NCBI GenBank assembly: GCA_031548515.1
Contig: JAVBRB010000014.1
Span: forward strand, 1 to 64,000
Direction: 5' to 3'
Length of the DNA stretch: 64,000 bases
Origin: UBA940 sp031548515
GTDB lineage: Bacteria; Bacteroidota; Bacteroidia; Bacteroidales; Rikenellaceae
The notes below the pieces were generated by a model that was not told the origin of the DNA, searched no databases, and was given only the letters and a program-made list of their open reading frames with translations. This document shows positions 49,026 to 58,220 of the stretch, piece after piece. Each line of letters starts with the position of its first letter. Within the stretch, counting starts at the first letter, position 1. A program made the translations under genes and the position numbers.

Positions 49026-50095
49026 TTCTCTCTGCCGCCATATCTGCCGACGGCTACCTCGACGATGCCGTAGAAGGGGAAAGGCTGATACTTTCATCCC
49101 CCGAAGACTGGAGAGCCATATATGCCCTTAGGGCCGAATGTGATGCCATACTCGTGGGCGCGGGTACACTCAGGGAGGATAATCCGGCGCTCGTTATCCG
49201 AGACCCCGAATTGCGTAAAAGACGCGAGGCCGAGGGACGCTCGCCCGATATCATGAAGGTCGCGGTCAGCGGTAGCGGCATGCTCGACTCCAATCTGAGG
49301 TTCTTTACCGAGGGTGAAGGCGAGAAAGTGATCTTCACCATGGGGACTGTTTCGAATGATATTTCCGAAATATCCACAGTTATCAGCCGTCCCGAACTTA
49401 CGGCGACCATCATACTCAACCAACTGCGGAAGATGGGCGTGGGGACGCTCATGGTGGAAGGCGGGAGTGCCGTTCTGTCCATGTTCCTCAAGGAAAAAAG
49501 CTGGGATGAATTCCGCCTGGGCATAGCTCCTATATTTGTTGGAGATGAGAAAGCGCCACGATTGGTGCTCGACGGTGAATATCCGCCGATGACACTGGTG
49601 AAAACCGAACAGCTCGGCCAGACCGCTGTACTCCATTTCATAAACCGTTCGCAGTACCGCAAGGATTGCACTTACATCTCCAGGGCGCTGCACAATAGCT
49701 TGAAGAGCGAATCGAGCAACACTTGTTATAGGGTGGGCGCAGTGGTCTTGACCCGCGACGGACAGGAATTCGACGGTTATACCCACGAGAACGGTCCGAA
49801 CAACCATGCCGAAGAAGAGGCGATCGCCAAAGCCGCGGCCGCGGGAGCCGACCTGAAGGGAGCTACTGTATACAGTACCATGGAGCCTTGTTCCAGGCGC
49901 AGTTCGAAACCCGAACCATGTGCAGACCTTATTATAAGGCATGGCTTCAAACGTGTGGTCTATGCTTTGAGGGAACCCGACAGGTTCGTCAGGTGCGAGG
50001 CCACGCAGAAGCTCATGGTGGCCGGCATAGAAGTCTGTGAACTTGATGCGTTTGCCGCCGATGTCATCCGCATCAACAGTCATTTGCTGCAATAA
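49016..50095 (+). CDS. RibD-like protein with swapped domain order
   Basis: 359 residues. Residues 1-215 form a RibD_C/DHFR-like reductase: MRIILSAAISADGYLDDAVE, CDAILVGAGTLREDNPALVI, VGTLMVEGGSAVLSMFL and LRLGIAPIFVGDEKAPR-like ending. Residues 220-359 form a cytidine-deaminase-like zinc domain with NNHAEEEAIAKAA (HAE) and STMEPCSRRSSKPEPCADLI (two zinc Cys). Normal RibD has deaminase first and reductase second. The motifs fit the pyrimidine deamination and reduction steps of riboflavin synthesis, but the inversion raises the chance of another pterin- or pyrimidine-like substrate. Overlaps the upstream gene by 10 bp. Confidence 0.85.
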   Translation: MRIILSAAISADGYLDDAVEGERLILSSPEDWRAIYALRAECDAILVGAGTLREDNPALVIRDPELRKRREAEGRSPDIMKVAVSGSGMLDSNLRFFTEGEGEKVIFTMGTVSNDISEISTVISRPELTATIILNQLRKMGVGTLMVEGGSAVLSMFLKEKSWDEFRLGIAPIFVGDEKAPRLVLDGEYPPMTLVKTEQLGQTAVLHFINRSQYRKDCTYISRALHNSLKSESSNTCYRVGAVVLTRDGQEFDGYTHENGPNNHAEEEAIAKAAAAGADLKGATVYSTMEPCSRRSSKPEPCADLIIRHGFKRVVYALREPDRFVRCEATQKLMVAGIEVCELDAFAADVIRINSHLLQ

Positions 50096-50372
50096 TATGA
50101 ATCAGGGATAATGATTTGAATATAATGAACTTTCCTGTGATATCGTTATTATATAGGTTATTATCCCAAATTCATGTTAGTGGCTTTAAAAAAGCCGCAT
50201 ACTTACCATTACCTCTCCTAACCGACCCCAAGCCGAGTGCCATCGCGCTTGCTTGGATGGGCGAGGCGCGAAAGAGGAAAACTTCGTTGAATCCTTCCTT
50301 CAAAGGCAGGACTTTGTCGCGGCTTAAAAGCCGCCGTTCCGGCATAGGACATGTTTCGATAGTGCAGGGGTT
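50096..50372. other. Intergenic gap before the MFS gene
   Basis: 277 bp without a convincing gene. It contains an AT-rich start, a GC-rich middle and a near-perfect palindrome GCGGCTT-AA-AAGCCGC (50319-50334). The plus-strand ORF 50116-50376 has no signal or domain and is probably noncoding. No consensus promoter was seen. Confidence 0.4.
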
Positions 50373-51602
50373 ATGAACACGGAGGTTGTCCCGGCGGAGC
50401 AGGCCTACAGGGAGAGGCTTTGGACAAAAAGCTATGTATTTATCTGTGTAGCTAATTTCCTGATCTGTTTTGCTTTCTACATGCTTGTTCCGACGCTTCC
50501 CTTCTACCTGGGAGAGGTTTTCGGGGCGGGCAGGACCACAATAGGCATAATACTTTCTATCTATACCGTTGCGGTGCTGGTCATACGGCCGTTCTCGGGC
50601 TGGTTGGCCGATACTTTTGCGCGCAAGCCGATATATCTCATAGCTTATTTCTTTTTCGTCGCATTTTTCGTAGGCTACCTTGCGGCCGGAACGCTGTTGA
50701 TGTTCGGCGTCCTGAGAGTGATGCACGGGCTGGCGTTCGGTATGGTGAGCACTACCGGAAATACTTTGGCAGTCGATATCATGCCTTCGTCGCGCAGAGG
50801 CGAAGGGTTGGGGTTCTACGGCGTGATGAATAACCTTGCGATGAGCGTGGGTCCGATGGCCGGACTTTTCATCGCCACGACGGGAAACTACGACATGATA
50901 TTCTACGCTGCGCTCGCTTCTGGCGGTCTTGGACTGCTCTTCGCTTCGCTGATAAAAGCCGGAAGAAAAATCCCAAGGACAAGCAACAGTGGGATATCGC
51001 TCGATCGTTTCGTGTTAAAGAAAGGCCTGCCTGCCTGCGGATCGCTGCTGCTTCTGGCGGTTCCCTGGGGCATGACAATGACCTTTATAGCCATGTACGC
51101 CAAGGAACTGGGTATGGTCGAGAACACCGGCTATTTTTTTACCGTTATGGCGGCCGGACTGATAATTTCGCGCATCGGTTCCGGCAAGCGTGTCGACAGG
51201 GGGGAGATAACCCAGGTTATATTCCAGGGAATGTGCATAGTCCTCGCCGGTATACTGTGTGAGGCGTTCCTCGGCATAGTGGCGGGCCGGAGCCTGCAGG
51301 CGGGATATGCCTTGTATTTTGCCGCGGCTTTTCTTATAGGGTTCGGTTACGGAACGATCTTTCCGGCCTACAACACGATGATCATAAACCTCGCTCCGAA
51401 CGACCGTCGTGCGACGGCAAACGCCACATATCTAACGGGGTGGGACGTTGGTATCGGACTAGGAATGTTCTTCGGTGGCCATATCGCCGAGAGCTGTGGT
51501 TTTGAGACTATATATTATGTCGACATAGCCCTTGTGTCCGTGTCGATCTTCTGGTTTGCAACATACGTCGCCCCGCACTTCCTGCGCAACCGGCTGAGAT
51601 GA
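50373..51602 (+). CDS. Major facilitator superfamily transporter
   Basis: 409 residues, 12 TMs. The MFS loop 2-3 motif is RPFSGWLADTFARKPIYLIA, with a further signature GFYGVMNNLAMSVGPMAGLF (~150) and a second-half equivalent RIGSGKRVDRGEI. It is a drug/metabolite exporter-like permease of unknown substrate (DHA1-like). Conserved acidic and basic residues of the A motif are present. Single gene with a strong shared terminator. Confidence 0.93.
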   Translation: MNTEVVPAEQAYRERLWTKSYVFICVANFLICFAFYMLVPTLPFYLGEVFGAGRTTIGIILSIYTVAVLVIRPFSGWLADTFARKPIYLIAYFFFVAFFVGYLAAGTLLMFGVLRVMHGLAFGMVSTTGNTLAVDIMPSSRRGEGLGFYGVMNNLAMSVGPMAGLFIATTGNYDMIFYAALASGGLGLLFASLIKAGRKIPRTSNSGISLDRFVLKKGLPACGSLLLLAVPWGMTMTFIAMYAKELGMVENTGYFFTVMAAGLIISRIGSGKRVDRGEITQVIFQGMCIVLAGILCEAFLGIVAGRSLQAGYALYFAAAFLIGFGYGTIFPAYNTMIINLAPNDRRATANATYLTGWDVGIGLGMFFGGHIAESCGFETIYYVDIALVSVSIFWFATYVAPHFLRNRLR

Positions 51603-51603
51603 G

Positions 51604-51630
51604 AAAGGCTTGCAGTGCTGCAAGCCTTTT
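51604..51630. terminator. Bidirectional terminator between MFS and receptor genes
   Basis: AAAGGCTTGCAG / CTGCAAGCCTTT 12-bp perfect stem with a TG loop, then TTTCTG on the plus strand. It lies 1 bp after the MFS stop and 38 bp beyond the receptor stop. Confidence 0.85.
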
Positions 51631-51667
51631 CTGTATATTAACGTGGATTCGGGATAAGAATAACAAA

Positions 51668-54565
51668 TTACATCGGACCGAAACCGCCGCCGAAGCCGCC
51701 ACCACCTCCGCGATAGCCTCCGCCACCGCCTCCCGGAGGTCCCATACGCTCGCCGTCTCCGGAGTTCCGGTACATATCCGGATTCTGGGAGCCGTTCTTG
51801 CCGAACTTACGGATATTCCATGTGAGTTTCACTCCGAAATAACGTCCGATGGTCAAATTAGTCCGGTTCTGCATATACTCCGACTGCCATGTCCTGCGGA
51901 AACTGGTATTCTGATTGAATATGTCGTTGCAGAACAGATTCACTTCCCATTGCTTGCTGCGGAAGATCTTTTTCCCGATGCTCGCGTTCGCAATGAAATA
52001 GCTGCGGTTCAGGTCTTCCCCCTTAACCGAGTTGTAGGAGTCGAGATTGAAATTGGCGGCTATGGTAAAACTGAGGGGAAGCACGAACTTGCAGTTGGCG
52101 TTGAGAATGTGGCGCAGGTAATCGCTGTTGCTCATCGCAGAGTACGTGTTGCGTACGTTGTTGTACGATATGTCGTAACCTATGCGGAAGTCGATCCTTT
52201 CGCTGATGTTGCTGCTGAGGCTCACCCCGCCTCTGGTGGCCATATTGCGCGAATGGTTGTCGTATGTGGTAAGGCCTTCCGAAACGTTCCATTGCCCCAT
52301 TCTGGCAGGCGCCGCGTTGTAGTTGACGCCCGCGTCCAGATTCAGGTTGGATTTCATGAATGTGAGCGGAAAGCCGTAACTCACGCCCGCGCTGGCCGAC
52401 CATTCACCGTCCATGTTTATCGGCTGCGAATATCTTCCCACAGCGTCGAGAGTCTCCACCACATTGCCTTCGGAATCTGTGACGGGATAACCCTCGCTGT
52501 CCCTGATTGTGAACGAAGTTATGGAATTGAAGGTGTAGGCTCCCGTAAGGTGCAGTGCGAAAGTACGTCCTCTCTCTACGTTCGGGAATATCAGGCGCGT
52601 GTAAAGCCTGTTTCCGTAGGACGGCTTAAGGTTGGGGTCGCCCTTGGTGATGTTCTGCACATTGGAGATATCCACGACATCCTGCAGGTTGCCGACCGAC
52701 GGGTTCCGCGTGTATGAATTGAGGAATACCCTCAGCGACGAGTTCTTCTTGCCGAACTTCGACGTTACCATCAGCGAATATGTGACATTGTTGAAATCGG
52801 CTTTCAGGTCATATTGCGTCGGCAGTATGCTGGTACTCGCAAGGGTGGAATACTGGTAGAAGACACCGGCAGACAGTGTCGTCTCTTTTTTCTGCATGCG
52901 GTAGCCCGGGCCTGCTCTGTGTATCAGGTAGCCGCTGTTGTATATCCCGGAATATGATTCGTCGTAATCCGGATCGTATTGCTGGAGTGTGAAGTCGTAC
53001 AGATATGACTTTTTGTCGATATCTGAAAAGTTGTAGCTTATGCTGTAGTCGAGGTTTACGAGTGAATAGGCGCTTACCGGTTCGGTGTACGTCATTCCCC
53101 CCATCAGGTTGTAGCCGTAATTGTATGTCGGGGTGCGCTGCTGTACCGGTTCCCGGTTCTGTTTCTCCGAATATGATTCGCCTCCGCGGTTATTGGTATT
53201 GTATCCGCCGTTGAAAAACAGGGAGAGGGTTCGCCCGGGCTTGCCCAACCGTACACGGTAGTTAACATTCAGGCCTGTGTTCCAACCGGTGTTGTCGCCG
53301 TTGCTCCAGCTGTTGAGCGGTACAGGCAAAAAACCGGCTTCACGCGGGAAATAGGTCTCATAGTTGTTACGTTCCCTCTCGTTGCTCTGGTATCGGACGG
53401 ACGGACGGATGCGCAGTTCCTGAAACTTGTTCGGTTTGTAGTCGATCCTTGCGTTGAACGAATGGTTCTGGTTAATGCTCTGGCTGTGTGAATCCGAGGT
53501 GTAGTCCGAGTAATTCGACGTCGACGTTTCGTAGTACTCCCTCTCGGTGCGCTGATAATCGGAAGAGTTGGTATTGTTGTAGCGATATGTCGCGTCGATC
53601 TTCCAGTCGTTTTTCTTGCCCCAGGTATCTATATAATTGGTCTGGAGCACACCGACTTTGGCGATGCCGTCGTCTCCGCCAGCGCCAAGGAAGTCGTCCG
53701 CTGTGAAATTGCGTTGATTGAGGTTGTTGAGGGTTCCTCCAACCGATATCTTGGCGTCGCCCTGGAATATGCTGACGTTGCCCGATAGCATCCCGTAATG
53801 ATTCCACGAATCATCGTTCTTATCCGGCGGTTCGACGCCATAGAGAGCCGACACCTGGCCCATAACACCCTGGCGCATCGATTCCCTCGTGCGGATATTG
53901 ATGGCCTTGTAGCCTTCGCCGTCGTCGATACCGGTGAATTCGGCATTGTCGCTGAGTTTGTCGAACACTTCGATGGACTTTACGACTTCGGCCGGCAGCG
54001 CAGTGATGGCCGCATTGACGTCTTCGCCGAAGTATTCACGGCCGTCTATAAGGACTTTTCTTACCTTCTCTCCCTGCGCTTCGACTGTTCCGCCCTCGAC
54101 TTTGATGCCAGGCATTTTCTGAAGCATGCCCGACACGTCGGAATCAGATGATACTTTATACGAATCGGCGTTGTATATCAGCGTATCGCCCTCCAGCGAG
54201 GTACGCATAGCTACTGCTTTCAGCACCACTTCGTCGATCACGATTCCCTGGCTCAGGAAGAGCGTGTCGAGTGCCATCTTCGACGAAACGACGTTGATGC
54301 GTTTGCGGAGCGTTTCGTATCCCAGCAGTGAAACTTCGAATCTGTATTCCTCCTGCGTAAGTCCGGTCGAGAAAGTCCCTCCGGCTCCGGTAACGATATG
54401 GCTGGTTTTTACCGAGTCCGATACGGGCGCCATAGCCACGAGTGCTCCGATAAGTGTCTGTTTTGTGTCGGCATCCGCCACAACGCCGCTCACTGTGGCT
54501 TTTCTCTGGGCATTTGCTGTTGTGACCGCCGCCGCCAGCAGCGTCAGTGTGAATAATCTCTTCAT
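51668..54565 (-). CDS. TonB-dependent-receptor-like outer-membrane protein with Gly-rich tail
   Basis: 965 residues from MKRLFTLTLLAAAVTTANAQ. After the signal comes a CarboxypepD_reg-like beta domain (KATVSGVVADADTKQTLIGA). A plug with MLQKMPGIKVEGGTVEAQGE and VLIDGREYFGEDVNAAITAL follows, then a long barrel of the OMP_b-brl_3 family. The C-terminus is not the usual aromatic residue but a Gly/Pro-rich stretch (residues ~930-965; GGGGGGYRGGGGGFGGGF core, ending PM). Family members of this group lack known substrates. The frame extends to 54658 without merit; the signal peptide sets the start. Confidence 0.88.
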   Translation of the reverse strand: MKRLFTLTLLAAAVTTANAQRKATVSGVVADADTKQTLIGALVAMAPVSDSVKTSHIVTGAGGTFSTGLTQEEYRFEVSLLGYETLRKRINVVSSKMALDTLFLSQGIVIDEVVLKAVAMRTSLEGDTLIYNADSYKVSSDSDVSGMLQKMPGIKVEGGTVEAQGEKVRKVLIDGREYFGEDVNAAITALPAEVVKSIEVFDKLSDNAEFTGIDDGEGYKAINIRTRESMRQGVMGQVSALYGVEPPDKNDDSWNHYGMLSGNVSIFQGDAKISVGGTLNNLNQRNFTADDFLGAGGDDGIAKVGVLQTNYIDTWGKKNDWKIDATYRYNNTNSSDYQRTEREYYETSTSNYSDYTSDSHSQSINQNHSFNARIDYKPNKFQELRIRPSVRYQSNERERNNYETYFPREAGFLPVPLNSWSNGDNTGWNTGLNVNYRVRLGKPGRTLSLFFNGGYNTNNRGGESYSEKQNREPVQQRTPTYNYGYNLMGGMTYTEPVSAYSLVNLDYSISYNFSDIDKKSYLYDFTLQQYDPDYDESYSGIYNSGYLIHRAGPGYRMQKKETTLSAGVFYQYSTLASTSILPTQYDLKADFNNVTYSLMVTSKFGKKNSSLRVFLNSYTRNPSVGNLQDVVDISNVQNITKGDPNLKPSYGNRLYTRLIFPNVERGRTFALHLTGAYTFNSITSFTIRDSEGYPVTDSEGNVVETLDAVGRYSQPINMDGEWSASAGVSYGFPLTFMKSNLNLDAGVNYNAAPARMGQWNVSEGLTTYDNHSRNMATRGGVSLSSNISERIDFRIGYDISYNNVRNTYSAMSNSDYLRHILNANCKFVLPLSFTIAANFNLDSYNSVKGEDLNRSYFIANASIGKKIFRSKQWEVNLFCNDIFNQNTSFRRTWQSEYMQNRTNLTIGRYFGVKLTWNIRKFGKNGSQNPDMYRNSGDGERMGPPGGGGGGYRGGGGGFGGGFGPM

Positions 54566-54982
54566 AAATCCTTTTCTCAAAATCGGTTTTTCGGATGCGC
54601 GAAAGTAGTTATAAACCGCATGCATACCTATTTGTTTCGGGTGAAACGGCAAAAACAAGTTGTGAACCGAGCGCCTCCGGGTGCGAGTTCACCGCCAGAG
54701 GCCCGCAAGTCGGCAGCAAGGCCAGTGCGGGGAAAGCCGACGGAGGTAACTTCCCGTACGCCTTTAGGCGCAAGTTCATGACGGTAGCAGGTAAGTAAGC
54801 CGCAAGGCCGGCGCCGTTAAAGCGGGGTAACTCTCGGGAACCTCCGGGCACGGGGCTGCTGATGGATGTAAACGGAAAACAGGGGCGTCAACCGCATCAG
54901 CGGATCGTCCACCCCTGTTCTTCACTAACCTGATACATCCTGTTAACCCAACATTGTCTTACCTGAAACTATTGCTGATCGT
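54566..54982. other. GC-rich intergenic region
   Basis: 417 bp. It contains several small hairpins in 54660-54850 (GTACGCCTTTAGGCGCA, GCCGCAAGGCCGGC) and an 80-codon minus-strand ORF (54609-54851) with no signal or domain, likely spurious or repeat-derived. The right part holds the nested hairpin listed separately. Confidence 0.4.
54864..54940 (-). terminator. Nested hairpin after the DUF4890 gene
   Basis: Three coaxial stems: outer GGATGTA/TACATCC, middle AACAGGGG/CCCCTGTT (54878-54885 and 54912-54919) and inner CCGC/GCGG (54892 and 54900). On the minus strand the middle stem is followed by TTTTCC. It probably terminates the DUF4890 transcript. Confidence 0.6.
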
Positions 54983-55528
54983 TTAATTGCCGCTGTGCGG
55001 CCCTCTCTGAGGACCAGGCCCGCGCTGGCCGTAGGGGGTGGAATTCATGTTTTCCTCATATTTCGAGTATTGCTCACTTGTGAGGATGCTTTTCAGCTTC
55101 GCATTATACTCGTCGCGGTATTTCCTCATCTCGTCACGGCGTGCTTCTCTCTGCTCATCGGTCATGTTTTGCATCTCCTCGCGCGACGGACGGGGCATAT
55201 TTGCATACTGTTTTGTCTGTTCCCGATTCAGTTCGAGCACTTTTGTGTACTGGTCGTCGGTCAGCGAAAGCTGTTCTTTCATCCGGTCGGCCATACTTTT
55301 AGCCATGTCTTCGGGTGTGAACTGGCGGTCGCCCCCCGCCGGGCCGGGCCTTTGTTGGCCGTCTTTGGGTTCCTGTTTCTGCTGGTCCGGTTTTTGTCCG
55401 GATTTCTGTTGGCCGCTCTTTTGTTCGGTTTTCTGCTTGTTGTTTCCGGAGTTCTTTTTCTGTGCCGATACCTGTGCGGCTCCCGCCAGCATTATGGCGC
55501 ACATTGCAATACCGATGATCCTTTTCAT
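54983..55528 (-). CDS. DUF4890-like exported protein
   Basis: 181 residues. Signal MKRIIGIAMCAIMLAGAAQV...SA, then a low-complexity Lys/Gln/Gly/Pro stretch of ~45 residues (KSGQQKSGQKPDQQKQEP part). An all-helical domain follows: FTPEDMAKSMADRMKEQLSL, TDDQYTKVLELNREQTKQYA, REARRDEMRKYRDEYNAKLK and ILTSEQYSKYEENM. This helix pattern is DUF4890, related in form to the Spy/CpxP periplasmic chaperones. The C-terminus is Gly/Pro-rich like the neighbouring receptor's tail. Role unknown; a periplasmic chaperone for the adjacent barrel is a guess. Confidence 0.82.
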   Translation of the reverse strand: MKRIIGIAMCAIMLAGAAQVSAQKKNSGNNKQKTEQKSGQQKSGQKPDQQKQEPKDGQQRPGPAGGDRQFTPEDMAKSMADRMKEQLSLTDDQYTKVLELNREQTKQYANMPRPSREEMQNMTDEQREARRDEMRKYRDEYNAKLKSILTSEQYSKYEENMNSTPYGQRGPGPQRGPHSGN

Positions 55529-55581
55529 AATTTTAAGTTGTTGATTTTATCGTTTATGTTCTGTTGTATGGTACAAATATA

Positions 55582-55611
55582 AAACCCCGTTCCCTGATTC
55601 GGACGGGGTTT
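55582..55611 (-). terminator. Terminator after the LytTR operon
   Basis: AAACCCCGT / ACGGGGTTT 9-bp stem with a 12-nt loop. Minus strand continues TATATTTG, which may also be the -7 box of the DUF4890 gene (55581-55574). On the plus strand it is followed by TTCTG. Confidence 0.7.
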
Positions 55612-55680
55612 TTCTGTGAATCGCCCTAATGTTCCGGCGAACCGGCGTTTACGGGCGGCCGAACTGACGGCGAAGTGATG

Positions 55681-56433
55681 TTAAACGCCCATGAACCAAC
55701 GCTTGAACTCGGGCACGCGGTCCTTGCTGATAACGATCCGTTCCGGAGCCTTGACTTTCAGGTTGAGCGAGAGCCTGCTGCCGAACCATACGGAAATGTC
55801 GTTGATAGCGTTGCGGGCGACGATGAACTGGCGGTTGGCTCGGAAAAAATCCGTGTCTGAAAGTGTCTTTATCAGTTTGTCCAGACTGCGGTCCATCGGG
55901 AACGGGTTGCCTTCGTAATCGAAGGCCCTGACCTTTTCGTCGGTCGTATAGAAGAGAGCCACGTTCTCTATCTTCAAAGGTACTATCTTGTCTCGGATCG
56001 GTATGAGGAAAACCTTCTGTTCGTCGCGGTTGCGCGCCATCTCGACTATGCCTTCCTTGCGTTGGTCAAGCTCGGTTTTCGACAGGCGCTCCAGTTTTTC
56101 GATGGCCCGTTCCAGTTCCGCCTCCTTGATAGGTTTGAGCAGGTAGTCGATGCTGTTGACCTTGAACGCTTCGAGCGCATATTCGTCATATGCCGTGGTG
56201 AAAATGATCGGGCAGGGGATATCTATCCGGTCGAATATGCGGAACGACTCGCCGTCGGCAAGATGTATGTCCATGAACAACAGGTCGGGACAACGGTGCG
56301 CACCGAACCATTCGACGGTGTCACCGATGCTTTCCAGCGTGGCCAGAACTTCGGCCGATGGAATTACTTTGCTTATGATTGCCTGGAGGTTGCGCGCAGC
56401 AGCGGTTTCATCCTCGATTATAACGACTTTCAT
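55681..56433 (-). CDS. LytTR-family response regulator
   Basis: 250 residues. The receiver domain is 1-120: VVIIEDETAAARNLQAII, phospho-Asp in CPDLLFMDIHLADGES, TTAYDEYALEAFKVNSIDYL and the Lys in LLKPIKEAELE. The LytTR DNA-binding domain is ~140-250 (DKIVPLKIENVALFYTTDEK, DLDKLIKTL-like helix, FFRANRQFIVARNAINDIS, RLSLNLKVKAPERIVIS). It pairs with the histidine kinase whose stop overlaps its start by 4 bp. Targets unknown; the receptor and DUF4890 genes lie just downstream. Confidence 0.95.
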   Translation of the reverse strand: MKVVIIEDETAAARNLQAIISKVIPSAEVLATLESIGDTVEWFGAHRCPDLLFMDIHLADGESFRIFDRIDIPCPIIFTTAYDEYALEAFKVNSIDYLLKPIKEAELERAIEKLERLSKTELDQRKEGIVEMARNRDEQKVFLIPIRDKIVPLKIENVALFYTTDEKVRAFDYEGNPFPMDRSLDKLIKTLSDTDFFRANRQFIVARNAINDISVWFGSRLSLNLKVKAPERIVISKDRVPEFKRWFMGV

Positions 56434-57773
56434 GCGGAGGTTGTATTGATGAACGGCAGGCGGACTGTGAATGTTTGGCCGTCGTTCGTAACTTCTATGT
56501 TTTTCCCTGTCAGCAGCAGCCAGCGGTTCGACAGATTCTCAAGCCCTATGCCGGTGCCTTTCTCGGGATCGATCTTCGGGTTTATGGGGTTCGACACGAC
56601 GAGGTAGCCGCCTTCGGTGCGTATCGAGATGTGCAGAGGCTTCGACCGTGTGATACTGTTGTGTTTCACGGCGTTCTCTATGAGCGGTTGTATCGAGAAA
56701 GTGGGCAGCGTCCAGTCCAGCTTTCTTTCCTCTATGTCTATGTCTATAAAAAGTTTCTCGTCGTAGCGTATCTCGAGCAGATATTTATATGCATTCACGA
56801 ATTCCAGTTCGTCGTGCAGCGTTGTGGTCGTGTGCGGTTCGTTCTGTATGGTGTAGCGGAAAGTGTCCGAAAGCCGGTCTATGTAAGTGACGGCCGCTTC
56901 ATCCTCGCCCTCGCGCACCAGAGAAGACAGCGAATTGAGCGAGTTGAACAGGAAGTGCGGGTTTATCTGGTTGATAAGCGTGTTGTAGCGCGCTTTCAGG
57001 TTCTCATTCTTGAGCTGTTCGTTTTCGAGCATGATATCCTCCCTCTGGTAGATGAGTTGGTATGTACGGCCGTAAAGCAGGGCGAATACCAGCACGAACG
57101 AACATTTCATGACGTCTATCGGGTCCGCCACGAGTTTACCCTTATAGATGTTCATGGCTTCGATGATTAGTTCCCCGGTGCGGTATTTCATGACCGGAAG
57201 CAGGAAATAGAGTCCTGCGGAGATAATGATGCAGTATACCGCCCGCTTCAGGTAAAATCTCAGGCCTAGATCGTTCCTTCCGCCGATGGTCATCACGCAG
57301 AGCATGATGAGCGCGAACAGGAAATAATATCCGAACTGAAGGCCCATGACCAGATTGTCGCTCGGACGGTTGTATAAAGCGCCGTAATCGAACGGTTCGT
57401 CGTTGACTTCAAGCACTTTCCAAAGGAATTTGTTGGCTCCCGGGGTTTGGGAATCGCGTGCTGTTACGGTCAGCGTGCTGCCGCTCTGCAGTTCGAGGCG
57501 GCGTATCACCCCTGCATTGACATAGATGCTGTCGCCGTGGCTTTCGTCCAGGTAGCCTTCGCAGATGACATATCCGTATCCGTCCTTCGCTACATGCAGG
57601 GTCCCTTTATGAGGGGTTTCTTCTCCGCCTTCCGGTTGCCAGTGGGGCGTCCCGAAATCGCGGCGATCCTGTTCGCGGATCGCAAGCAGGTAGGAAAAGT
57701 TTATCACCAGGCTTATTACCAATGCCAGCAGGACGTTGATCGCGACAGCGTTATATTTCTTCGGGAGGGGCAT
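56430..57773 (-). CDS. LytS-like sensor histidine kinase
   Basis: 447 residues. One N-terminal TM (VINVLLALVISLVINFSYLL), a periplasmic ~100-residue beta domain, then four TMs (~130-250). The His_kinase domain has the phospho-His in NTLINQINPHFLFNSLNSLS (NPHFLFN). The ATPase domain shows PTFSIQPLIENAVKHNSITR (N box) and a short G box GTGIGLENLSNRWLLLTG. Sensor kinases of this class partner LytTR regulators. The signal is unknown. A -7-like TATATTTG occurs at 57837-57830. Confidence 0.93.
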   Translation of the reverse strand: MPLPKKYNAVAINVLLALVISLVINFSYLLAIREQDRRDFGTPHWQPEGGEETPHKGTLHVAKDGYGYVICEGYLDESHGDSIYVNAGVIRRLELQSGSTLTVTARDSQTPGANKFLWKVLEVNDEPFDYGALYNRPSDNLVMGLQFGYYFLFALIMLCVMTIGGRNDLGLRFYLKRAVYCIIISAGLYFLLPVMKYRTGELIIEAMNIYKGKLVADPIDVMKCSFVLVFALLYGRTYQLIYQREDIMLENEQLKNENLKARYNTLINQINPHFLFNSLNSLSSLVREGEDEAAVTYIDRLSDTFRYTIQNEPHTTTTLHDELEFVNAYKYLLEIRYDEKLFIDIDIEERKLDWTLPTFSIQPLIENAVKHNSITRSKPLHISIRTEGGYLVVSNPINPKIDPEKGTGIGLENLSNRWLLLTGKNIEVTNDGQTFTVRLPFINTTSA

Positions 57774-57992
57774 ATGTCATTGGGTTTAATCACTAAGGGT
57801 TAATTCCCCGCCGTTTGCGGCGTATCATACAAATATATGCCAATGTTGTAGAAAATGTCTTAAAAAGAAGGGTAAAACGGGAAAAAAGGCTGGTGAACCG
57901 AGGCAAGCCGAAATTTGCCGGGTTCGCCGAAGAAGGTCATAAAACAGGGTACATTTCCTGAAACTTTGCTGCCAGGTAGTTTATTTCCTTTC

Positions 57993-58095
57993 AGTTGTTT
58001 TGCTTCGCAAAATAATCATCGACCGAGTGCCGCCCGTCGGCCGCAGGCCGGAAGAGGCATCTTGCGAGGGAGATAACCAAAATGGTCGATTCCCC
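57993..58095 (-). repeat. 103-bp structured intergenic repeat, copy 3
   Basis: Reverse-strand copy, gap-free with 10958-11060 and 25274-25376. Stem GGCCTGCGGCC and ATTTTGC...GCAAAAC are intact; the middle stem CCGACGGGCGG has one mismatch. It occupies much of the 447-bp gap 57774-58220. The rest of that gap holds a small hairpin (ggcaagcc...) near 57900 and the promoter below. Confidence 0.75.
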
Positions 58096-58130
58096 GCCGC
58101 TTGTGGCTGGGTAGTTCATGGAGAGAGCTG

Positions 58131-58162
58131 TTTGTTTGCCTCAATAATTCTGATTACATTTG
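58131..58162 (+). promoter_or_regulatory. Promoter of the SGNH hydrolase gene
   Basis: TTTG (58131-58134), 20-bp spacer, TACATTTG (58155-58162). Full consensus, 58 bp before the chosen ATG, which places the longer frame from 58101 upstream of transcription. Confidence 0.8.
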
Positions 58163-58220
58163 TCTGAATATAAAACCAAGGAAAAGACTGAACAGTCGAG
58201 ATGTGAATAAAACCGGTACT

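Noticed and set aside
50116..50376. 86-codon ORF before the MFS gene
   Set aside because: No signal, domain or promoter; includes a palindrome and ends into the MFS start. Treated as noncoding.
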